DNA of 64,000 nucleotides from an uncultured Pelagibacteraceae bacterium. Its GTDB lineage: Bacteria > Pseudomonadota > Alphaproteobacteria > Pelagibacterales > AG-422-B15. The first letter of the stretch is position 1. Every line of letters begins with the position of its first letter. The translations under genes and the position numbers were made by a program. The stretch lies in the NCBI GenBank assembly GCA_902590345.1, contig CACIWK010000002.1, forward strand, positions 124,001 through 188,000. Reading direction: 5' to 3'. The notes beneath the pieces are model-generated. The model was not told the DNA's origin, made no database searches, and saw only the letters and a program-made list of their open reading frames with translations. Shown piece by piece: positions 58,373 to 64,000 of this stretch.

Positions 58373-59232
58373 AAGAGGAACTCTTTCTTTTGTGAATTTG
58401 ATATATACGATTTCATCTTCATCATAGCACCTTTTTCTATCTGTCTTACACGTTCTTTGGAAATTTTTAATTCCTTGCCTAGTATATCTAGTGTTTTAAC
58501 TTCCTCTGAAAGGTGCCTATCCTTTATTATTTTCACTTCTCTTTCATCAAGTATCTCTAAAGTTTGTTTTATTAAGTCTTTTTTAAAATTTACTTGATCC
58601 TTTTCAAATACCTTATCATCAGGTCTTGCATCTTCATCCTCAATGAGTTCCATAAACTCACTTTCACTTTCGTCATTAATTTTATGATTGAGAGAACTAT
58701 CGTTTTGGCTAATTCTGCTGTCCATTTTTATGACGTCAGAAGTTGAAATATTTAAATCATTAGCAATACCTTGCGCGGTTCGGAAATCAATCGATCCATG
58801 TTCCGTTTGATGAATTTTCTGTTTTAGCTTTCTAAGACTAAAAAATAGACTTTTCTGTTTTGAGGTAGTTGCGATTCTGACTAATGACCAATTTTTAAGA
58901 ACAAAATCTTGAATTGATGCTCTTATCCACCATCCAGCATAAGTTGAAAATCTAACTTCTTTATCCAACTCAAATCTTTCTGCAGCTTTCATTAGACCTA
59001 TATTGCCCTCTTGAATGAGGTCACTTAAATTAAGACCATAGTTCTTATACTTAACAGCGAAAGCAATAACCAATCTGATGTGAGATTGGGTTAGTTCGTG
59101 CAATGCCTTTTCATCTTTGTTTTTGATCCATTTTTTCGCTAAAACCTTTTCATGATTCTCTTCAAGCAAAGGGATCGACATGGCCTTTTTAACAAAGGTT
59201 TTCATTTCATTAGTATCATCAAAACTTGACAT
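58369..59232 (-). CDS. rpoH: RNA polymerase sigma-32 factor (heat shock)
   Basis: A 287-residue sigma factor. It has region 2 (LSDLIQEGNIGLMKAAERFE, RFSTYAGWWIRASIQDFVLKNW), the RpoH box-like segment QKSLFFSLRKLK, and region 4 with a helix-turn-helix (LDILGKELKISKERVRQIEKGA). The RpoH box separates it from RpoD. A TTG at 59253 also opens the frame, but the ATG at 59232 (MSSFDDTNEMKTF) is preferred. It directs heat-shock genes. It is convergent with lhgO. Confidence 0.92.
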   Translation of the reverse strand: MSSFDDTNEMKTFVKKAMSIPLLEENHEKVLAKKWIKNKDEKALHELTQSHIRLVIAFAVKYKNYGLNLSDLIQEGNIGLMKAAERFELDKEVRFSTYAGWWIRASIQDFVLKNWSLVRIATTSKQKSLFFSLRKLKQKIHQTEHGSIDFRTAQGIANDLNISTSDVIKMDSRISQNDSSLNHKINDESESEFMELIEDEDARPDDKVFEKDQVNFKKDLIKQTLEILDEREVKIIKDRHLSEEVKTLDILGKELKISKERVRQIEKGAMMKMKSYISNSQKKEFLF

Positions 59233-59319
59233 GCATGCAAAATACAAATTCAATGTAAAAAGACAATTTGAATCTTCAATTTTGAGGGGATAAAAACTGC
59301 CAATGTGGCTTAATTTAAC

Positions 59320-59658
59320 ATGAAAGACATTGTAAAATATGAAGATTTTGAAAAAATTGAGATCTTAGTAGGTACTGTTTTAGACGTAAAAATAAATGAA
59401 AAGGCTAGAAAACCGGCTTATGTACTAAAAATAGATTTTGGTGAAAAAGTTGGTATTAAACAAAGTTCAGCTCAAATAACAAACTATTCAATTGAAGAGC
59501 TTATTCAAAAACAAATTATTGCAGTATGTAATTTTGAGAAAAAAAATATCGCAGGTATTGAGTCAGAGGTATTAATTCTAGGCGCAATAAATGAAAATAA
59601 AGAGGTGATCTTGCTTCATCCACAACAAAAAGTAGATAATGGATCGAACATTTGCTGA
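59320..59658 (+). CDS. csaA: CsaA-like tRNA-binding domain protein
   Basis: A 112-residue protein consisting of one EMAP/tRNA-binding OB-fold domain. It has FEKIEILVGTVLDVKINEKARKPAYVL split over its N-terminal half, GIKQSSAQITNYS, and AVCNFEKKNIAGIESEVLILG. Length and motif order match CsaA, described as an export-related chaperone in Bacillus, although RNA binding is the structural expectation. It is followed by tRNA-Arg on the opposite strand. The role in alphaproteobacteria is not established. Confidence 0.88.
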   Translation: MKDIVKYEDFEKIEILVGTVLDVKINEKARKPAYVLKIDFGEKVGIKQSSAQITNYSIEELIQKQIIAVCNFEKKNIAGIESEVLILGAINENKEVILLHPQQKVDNGSNIC

Positions 59659-59665
59659 CTAATAT

Positions 59666-59742
59666 TGGCGCGCTCGAGATGATTCGAACATCCGACCCCA
59701 GGATTAGGAATCCTGTGCTCTATCCTGCTGAGCTACGAGCGC
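59666..59742 (-). tRNA. tRNA-Arg (anticodon CCT)
   Basis: On the minus strand the acceptor GCGCTCG pairs with CGAGCGC. The D arm contains AGCTCAGCAGGATAGAGC, the anticodon stem CAGGA/TCCTG holds loop TTCCTAA (anticodon CCT), and the T arm is GGATGTTCGAATCATCT-like. Discriminator G and CCA are encoded. It reads AGG codons. Its upstream side faces the very AT-rich stretch at 59743-60010. Confidence 0.97.
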
Positions 59743-60014
59743 ATAATTAAAGATTTTTTCAAAAAGAAAAAAATTTTTATTTTATTTTAATTAATATTAA
59801 TAAAAAAAAATAAATTTTTATTACTATAAAAAAATCTAATAACTATAAGTATTTAAATACATTTACTAACAATTTAAAATACATTGAAAAAAAAATTTAA
59901 AATTCAAAAAATTCAAAAAACAGCGAAAAATTGACAGTTTTTCATAAAAGTTTAATCATTGTATTAGAACGAATCAATTTTGATTCATCTACTAACCTCT
60001 AACTAAACCCAAAC
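59743..60014. other. Extremely AT-rich intergenic stretch with A- and T-tracts
   Basis: No gene is seen between tRNA-Arg and the H1-like gene. By hand count, 59761-59940 has 19 G or C in 180 bases (about 11%), far below the surrounding genes. It contains many runs of 5-9 A or T, a TTGACA hexamer at 59931-59936 without a good -10 at normal spacing, and an inverted repeat at 59971-59986. Intrinsic curvature or a promoter region are reasonable interpretations. Confidence 0.7.
59971..59986. repeat. Inverted repeat GAATCAA-TT-TTGATTC
   Basis: Two perfect 7-base arms, GAATCAA and TTGATTC, are separated by TT, 42 bases before the start of the H1-like gene. It is compatible with a dimeric regulator site or a small leader hairpin. 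There is no T-run after it, so it is not an intrinsic terminator. Confidence 0.6.
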
Positions 60015-60028
60015 GGGGGGAGATAATT

Positions 60029-60286
60029 ATGGAGGAACTAAAAGTGATCTTTGCGAAAGCAAGGAAAAAAGCTAAGAAAAAAGCAGCGCCTAAGAAAAAA
60101 CGTAAAGCTGCTAAAAGGAAGCCAGCTAAGAAAAAAGCTGCTCCTAAAAAGAAAAAGCGTAAAGCAGCTAAAAGGAAGTCAGCTAAGAAAAAAGCAGCTC
60201 CTAAAAAGAAAAAAAGGAAAGCCGCTAAGAAAAAAGCCGCTCCTAAAAAGAAAAAGAAAGCTGCTAGAAGAAAAAAAAGAAGATAA
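60029..60286 (+). CDS. Histone H1-like lysine/alanine-rich repeat protein
   Basis: An 85-residue protein with a short N-terminus (MEELKVIFAK) and then 75 residues of which 49 are lysine or arginine and almost all the rest alanine or proline. About four imperfect 14-19 residue repeats are visible, each opening KKKAAPKKK. It resembles bacterial H1-like DNA-binding proteins and should bind nucleic acids non-specifically. A strong GGGGGGAG site lies six bases before the ATG, and two tandem terminators follow, which supports expression. Another frame is open through the repeats (60051-60290) but lacks such a site. Confidence 0.85.
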   Translation: MEELKVIFAKARKKAKKKAAPKKKRKAAKRKPAKKKAAPKKKKRKAAKRKSAKKKAAPKKKKRKAAKKKAAPKKKKKAARRKKRR

Positions 60287-60288
60287 TT

Positions 60289-60316
60289 AGCATTGATTAA
60301 TCAATGCTTTTTTTTT
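60289..60316 (+). terminator. Intrinsic terminator 1 after the H1-like gene
   Basis: A perfect 20-base palindrome AGCATTGATTAATCAATGCT (60289-60308) is followed directly by T residues to 60316. It begins two bases after the stop codon. Confidence 0.88.
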
Positions 60317-60317
60317 G

Positions 60318-60350
60318 CGCCCTTAGTTCAAAGAACTAGGGGCGTTTTTT
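60318..60350 (+). terminator. Intrinsic terminator 2, overlapping the carD 3' end
   Basis: A 12-base-pair stem (CGCCCTTAGTTC with GAACTAGGGGCG, one G.T pair) closes an AAA loop and is followed by six T residues (60345-60350). It acts for plus-strand transcripts only; on the minus strand it is followed by A residues. The last codons and stop of carD lie within it. Confidence 0.88.
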
Positions 60351-61135
60351 AATTTATCTCTACCAAGAATCTTATCGACTTTTTTTATTGCATTGTCTTC
60401 AGTGATTTTAAGTCCAGCAATCACTTCTCTCAAAAATCGATCATAAGATAATTCAAAAAGTTGACGCTCACTATAAGATTGCTCTATTTGATTATTTGCT
60501 CTGTTTAGATCTCTAACGACTTCAGCAATCTGTTCAATATCACCTGAGTTAATTTTAAGGTCATATTCCTGAGCCCTTCTACTCCACATTGTTCTCTTTA
60601 TTTTTGGTTTTTGAGAAAGGATTTTTAATACTGTTTGAATTTTAGATGGTTTAGATACTTTTCTTAAATTAAGCGACTTTGCCTTTTCAACTGGAACTCT
60701 CAAAATTAATTTATCTCGTACAAACTCTATCACATACATTTCTAGTTTTTGTCCAACGACCTCTCTTTTTTCAATATCTATGACCTGGCCTACACCGTGT
60801 GTTGGATAAACAACATGATCCTTTGTATTAAATATTTTTTTAACTTTTTTTTCTTTAATGGTCTTTATTTCTAAAAACTTTTTAACTTTTTTTGCTTGAT
60901 AATGAGAAGGATTAATAATTCGATTATTAACTTTTTTGTCAGATTGTGGAGGAAGTTTAGGCTCTATAAATTTCTTAACTTCTTTTGTCTTTTTAACAAC
61001 TTTTTTTACTTGTTTCTTTTTTGGAGTCTTCCTTACTGAGATTTTCTTTTTTACAACTTTAGTTTTTTTTGTTGCAGTTTTCTTTTTTATAATTTTCTTT
61101 TTGGCGACTTTACTGACTTTTTTCTTTTTTTTCAT
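60323..61135 (-). CDS. carD: CarD-family transcriptional regulator with H1-like N-terminal tail
   Basis: A 270-residue protein in two parts. Residues 1-65 are a lysine/threonine/valine tail (such as KKKIIKKKTATKKTKVV) resembling histone H1 tails. From about residue 103, DHVVYPTHGVGQVIDIEKRE begins the CarD/TRCF RNA-polymerase-interacting domain. The CarD C-terminal helical DNA-binding part follows, with MWSRRAQEYDLKINSGD and LSYDRFLREVIAG. CarD binds the polymerase beta subunit and stabilises open promoters. It is followed on the minus strand by no clear terminator. fdxA lies just upstream. Confidence 0.92.
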   Translation of the reverse strand: MKKKKKVSKVAKKKIIKKKTATKKTKVVKKKISVRKTPKKKQVKKVVKKTKEVKKFIEPKLPPQSDKKVNNRIINPSHYQAKKVKKFLEIKTIKEKKVKKIFNTKDHVVYPTHGVGQVIDIEKREVVGQKLEMYVIEFVRDKLILRVPVEKAKSLNLRKVSKPSKIQTVLKILSQKPKIKRTMWSRRAQEYDLKINSGDIEQIAEVVRDLNRANNQIEQSYSERQLFELSYDRFLREVIAGLKITEDNAIKKVDKILGRDKLKNAPSSLN

Positions 61136-61143
61136 AGAATTAC

Positions 61144-61476
61144 CTAACCTCCAGATTTTTCGGAAAAATATTTATCATATTTATTTTCTTCACTCTCATA
61201 CGTTTTTGCATCAGTAGGAGAGTCCTTCTTCATAGTAATGTTTGGCCATATTTCTGAAAACTTTTGATTTACTTCTAACCATTTTTCATCTTTATCATCT
61301 GTATCAGAGATGATTGCATCAACAGGACACTCTGGTTCACATACACCACAATCTATGCATTCATCAGGATTAATTACTAACATATTTTCTCCTTCGTAGA
61401 AACAATCAACCGGACATACCTCTACGCAATCAGTATATTTGCATTTTATGCATTTTTCATTAACTAGGTAGGTCAT
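61144..61476 (-). CDS. fdxA: FdxA-type ferredoxin
   Basis: A 110-residue ferredoxin of the seven-iron type. N-terminal cysteines in [20 protein letters not shown] form the 3Fe-4S/4Fe-4S ligand pattern, and a second cluster motif is [16 protein letters not shown]. The C-terminal extension ([15 protein letters not shown]) is typical of FdxA. It carries electrons in the cytoplasm; partners are not identified. It lies eight bases upstream of carD, a common pairing in alphaproteobacteria. Confidence 0.95.
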   Translation of the reverse strand: MTYLVNEKCIKCKYTDCVEVCPVDCFYEGENMLVINPDECIDCGVCEPECPVDAIISDTDDKDEKWLEVNQKFSEIWPNITMKKDSPTDAKTYESEENKYDKYFSEKSGG

Positions 61477-61482
61477 TTTAAA

Positions 61483-61920
61483 CTATTGTGAGAGTTTTTT
61501 CTTTATTTCACCAACTTTAAAGTCATCGATATATAGAAGACCAGATATTTTACGTACCAAAGCATTTTCATAATCATCAATTCTGCCGTCTGCTATTACA
61601 ATCTTCCATATCATTTCAATTATCATTATTTTTTCATCGTCAGTTAGTAAGCTATTAATTTTTGACGTAAATTGGTGAATATCATTTGCGTTATAAACAA
61701 GTTCATAAGAAGCCTCATAAAGTTTATTTAATTTATCGTTATCTAAATTATAAAAATTACGAAGCAATTCTAATATCTCATCTTTTTCAATCTCATCAAA
61801 TTCACCATCGTGCAGAGCAGTAGTAACCATCAACGATGCAACAGCTAATTGTGATGTCTCAAACTCTTCTTCTTTGACATCTTTATTATCTGAAAATAGC
61901 GTTTTGAATTTATCTAACAT
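61483..61920 (-). CDS. TerB-like domain protein
   Basis: A 145-residue, mainly helical acidic protein with the two metal-site-like repeats of the TerB fold: TALHDGEFDEIEKDEILELL and IVIADGRIDDYENALVRKI. TerB-like domains were named from tellurite resistance clusters, but single alphaproteobacterial copies like this have no ter neighbours and no known function. It is the first gene of the run TerB-fdxA-carD, six bases before fdxA. A tellurite role should not be assumed. Confidence 0.82.
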   Translation of the reverse strand: MLDKFKTLFSDNKDVKEEEFETSQLAVASLMVTTALHDGEFDEIEKDEILELLRNFYNLDNDKLNKLYEASYELVYNANDIHQFTSKINSLLTDDEKIMIIEMIWKIVIADGRIDDYENALVRKISGLLYIDDFKVGEIKKKLSQ

Positions 61921-62012
61921 AATAACATATTTGTATATTAGAATTTAAAGAGTACTAAATCTGGTGTCCATTATAGAACAAAAGGTGTAAATTATATGTC
62001 CGAATCACCAAC

Positions 62013-62045
62013 TTAGAATGTTCTTTAAATATTCTAATTTTTTTT
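62013..62045 (+). terminator. Orphan intrinsic terminator upstream of methylmalonyl-CoA mutase
   Basis: TTAGAATGTT (62013-62022) pairs with AATATTCTAA (62028-62037) around loop CTTTA, with one G.T pair, and is followed by eight T residues. It points along the plus strand and ends 54 bases before the mcm ATG. No plus-strand gene precedes it, so it ends either a leader or a small RNA. Confidence 0.65.
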
Positions 62046-62099
62046 ATTTCTAATTAACTATATATATCACTTAATCAAAATTTGAAAGTTTCAATAAAA

Positions 62100-64000
62100 A
62101 TGACTAATAAATCAAATAATGGCTTTAATACATGGCAAAAAAGTTTCGAAAAAGAAACTAAGAAAAACTTTAATGATGCAAAATCAGAGACTGATGAAGG
62201 AATAGATATTAAGCCAGTATACACTAAAGACGACATAGAAAACTTTTCATTTGTCGAGAATAACTCTCTTCCTGGCCAATGGCCTTATACAAGAGGTCCA
62301 AAAGCGTCAATGTATACAAATAGACCTTGGACGATCAGGCAGTATGCAGGATTTTCAACAGCTGAAGAGTCGAATGAATTTTATAAAAAAAATTTAGAGT
62401 CTGGTCAAAAGGGTCTATCAGTTGCTTTTGATTTGCCAACCCATAGAGGATATGACTCAGATGATGATTTGGTAATGGGGGATGTGGGTAAAGCTGGTGT
62501 AGCAATAGATACTGTTGAAGATATGAAAATTCTTTTTAATAATATTCCCTTAGATCAAATGTCTGTGTCAATGACTATGAATGGTGCTGTTTTACCAGTA
62601 CTTGCATCATTTATTGTTGCGGGAGAAGAACAGGGCGTTGATAGAAGTTTACTATCAGGAACAATTCAAAACGACATTTTAAAAGAGTTTATGGTGAGAA
62701 ATACATACATATATCCTCCTGAGCCATCAATGAAGATTGTTGCTGATATAATAGAATTTACTTCAAAGGAGATGCCTAAGTTTAATTCTATTTCAATTTC
62801 TGGTTATCATATGCAAGAAGCAGGTGCTGATAATGTCCTTGAATTAGCTTACACTTTAGCTGATGGAATGGAATATGTAAGAGCAGCAATGTCAAAGGGT
62901 CTTGATGTTGATGATTTTGCACCAAGGCTCTCTTTCTTTTTTGCAATCGGAACGGACTTTTTTATGGAGATTGCTAAACTCAGGGCTGCAAGAACATTGT
63001 GGGCAAAGATCATGAAAGATTTTGGAGCTAAAAATGAAAGATCTCTTATTTTAAGAACACACTGTCAAACATCTGGTGTATCCCTAACTGAGAAAGATCC
63101 TTATAATAATATTATAAGAACATCTTATGAGGCCTTATCTGCTATACTTGGAGGAACACAAAGTTTACACACAAACTCCTATGATGAAGCAATTGCTTTA
63201 CCAACAGACGAATCTGCAAGAATTGCAAGAAATACTCAATTGATACTTCAAAATGAAACTGGTGTAACAAAAACCGTCGATCCTCTTGCAGGGTCATATT
63301 TTGTTGAAAACCTAACTGAAGAATTATCAAAAAAAGCATGGGATATTATTACAGAAATTGAAGAATTAGGTGGAATGACCAAAGCTGTAAAAGCAGGTAT
63401 TCCTAAATTAAAAATTGAAGAGTCTGCAACTAAGAAGCAAGCTAAGGTCGATAGTGGATCCAGGGTTGTGGTTGGAGTAAATAAATATAAAAATCCGAAA
63501 GAGCCTTCAGTTGATGTGAGAGTAATTGATAATAATCGCGTTCGAGATGATCAAATAAAGAAAATCCAGGCAATAAAAGAGTCACGTGATACAACAGCTG
63601 TCGAAAAAGCGCTTGCTAATTTAACAAATGCTGCAAAAGATGAAACAAATCTTCTAGCGCCTTGCATAGAAGCCATTAAATTAAGAGCAACGGTTGGAGA
63701 AGTTTCAAAGGCATTAGAGCAAGTATATGGTAGACATTTTGCAAAAAGCTTAAGTGTCTCGGGAGTTTATGGTAAACATTTTGAGGGCGATCAAGAATTT
63801 ATGAAGGTAGAAAATAAAATTAAGGAATTTGAAAATTTAAATGGTAGGAGGCCACGAGTACTTGTAGTGAAGATGGGTCAAGATGGTCATGATAGAGGCG
63901 CAAAGATAGTTGCAACTTCGTTTGCCGATATGGGCTTTGATGTTGACATGGGTCCACTATTCCAATCTCCTAAAGATGTTGCTAAAGATGCTATCGAAAA
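62100..64000 (+). CDS. mcm: Methylmalonyl-CoA mutase, large subunit (partial, runs off right edge)
   Basis: At least 633 residues, open at the right edge. The N-terminus has the extended TRGP segment of Mcm ([20 protein letters not shown]), then [47 protein letters not shown] and [16 protein letters not shown]. The B12-binding domain has begun with the cobalt-ligand histidine in [13 protein letters not shown]. It isomerises methylmalonyl-CoA to succinyl-CoA, the last stage of the ethylmalonyl-CoA pathway. It resembles but is clearly distinct from Ecm at 46292. The ATG fits the family N-terminus. Confidence 0.95.
   Translation, partial: MTNKSNNGFNTWQKSFEKETKKNFNDAKSETDEGIDIKPVYTKDDIENFSFVENNSLPGQWPYTRGPKASMYTNRPWTIRQYAGFSTAEESNEFYKKNLESGQKGLSVAFDLPTHRGYDSDDDLVMGDVGKAGVAIDTVEDMKILFNNIPLDQMSVSMTMNGAVLPVLASFIVAGEEQGVDRSLLSGTIQNDILKEFMVRNTYIYPPEPSMKIVADIIEFTSKEMPKFNSISISGYHMQEAGADNVLELAYTLADGMEYVRAAMSKGLDVDDFAPRLSFFFAIGTDFFMEIAKLRAARTLWAKIMKDFGAKNERSLILRTHCQTSGVSLTEKDPYNNIIRTSYEALSAILGGTQSLHTNSYDEAIALPTDESARIARNTQLILQNETGVTKTVDPLAGSYFVENLTEELSKKAWDIITEIEELGGMTKAVKAGIPKLKIEESATKKQAKVDSGSRVVVGVNKYKNPKEPSVDVRVIDNNRVRDDQIKKIQAIKESRDTTAVEKALANLTNAAKDETNLLAPCIEAIKLRATVGEVSKALEQVYGRHFAKSLSVSGVYGKHFEGDQEFMKVENKIKEFENLNGRRPRVLVVKMGQDGHDRGAKIVATSFADMGFDVDMGPLFQSPKDVAKDAIE

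Noticed and set aside
60051-60290. Second long open frame of basic composition (79 residues) overlapping the H1-like gene
   Set aside because: It is open only because the repeat DNA lacks stops in that frame. It has no ribosome site, while the 60029 frame has GGGGGGAG at good spacing.
61483-61920. Tellurite resistance gene
   Set aside because: Only the TerB-like fold is present, without TerC, TerD or TerZ partners.

Overview
The window is 64 kb of a low-G+C chromosome (roughly one third G+C by eye) packed with housekeeping genes. Gene families and their order point to a streamlined, probably marine alphaproteobacterium: priA next to atpHAGDC, tal-xerC, argH/lysA with a tiny lipoprotein between them, CarD with FdxA, RpoH, MetX/MetW behind a SAM-II riboswitch, and Ccr/Mcd/Ecm. 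Groups such as HIMB59/AEGEAN-169 or low-G+C SAR116 relatives would fit, but I cannot assign a taxon from sequence alone. I see no insertion sequence, prophage, CRISPR array or rRNA operon. Most genes are separated by 0-30 bases or overlap by 1-14 bases.

Layout. 1-6.7 kb: the end of sucC, then sucD, sucA, sucB and lpd (TCA cycle, 2-oxoglutarate to succinate). 6.7-10.2 kb, minus strand: transaldolase/FSA, xerC, and a translationally coupled trio (NTF2-like protein, fatty acid hydroxylase, unknown membrane protein). 10.3-17.1 kb: priA and the F1 ATP synthase genes. 17.1-24.2 kb, minus strand: rppH, ctpA, rlmH, rsfS, nadD, proA, proB, obg, rpmA, rplU. 24.3-30.3 kb: a DUF1015 gene, serC, serA, gpmA, phaA, phaB. 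30.3-32.9 kb, minus strand: gloB, metW, metX with promoter, SAM-II riboswitch and intrinsic terminator. 33-40.8 kb: a HisC-like aminotransferase and tyrA, envelope and lipid genes, lysA, an LptM-like lipoprotein, argH, and a TlpA-like thioredoxin. 40.8-48.2 kb: the ethylmalonyl-CoA module. 48.2-59.7 kb: assorted enzymes, coq7, dsbB, tRNA-Leu, pabB/pabC, an acyl-CoA synthetase, ispH, rpoH, csaA and tRNA-Arg. 59.7-62 kb: a very AT-rich stretch, a histone-H1-like gene, carD with a lysine-rich tail, fdxA and a TerB-like gene. 62.1 kb to the edge: methylmalonyl-CoA mutase.

How it fits together. The clearest metabolic theme is acetyl-CoA assimilation by the ethylmalonyl-CoA pathway. PhaA and PhaB make 3-hydroxybutyryl-CoA. 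Ccr, Ecm and Mcd carry crotonyl-CoA through ethylmalonyl-CoA and methylsuccinyl-CoA to mesaconyl-CoA. ETF takes the electrons from Mcd. A PduO-type adenosyltransferase supplies the adenosylcobalamin needed by Ecm and Mcm. Mcm turns methylmalonyl-CoA into succinyl-CoA, which enters the TCA genes at the left edge. The ccr-mcd-HIG1-pduO-etfB-etfA genes form one compact minus-strand run, with ecm divergent from ccr.

The least explained part is 59.7-62.1 kb. It holds an 85-residue lysine/alanine repeat protein with a strong ribosome binding site and two tandem terminators, a CarD regulator with its own H1-like tail, a nearly G/C-free upstream region, and an orphan intrinsic terminator in front of mcm. 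I did not find a convincing new multi-gene system. The regulatory and chromatin-like features here are the best leads.
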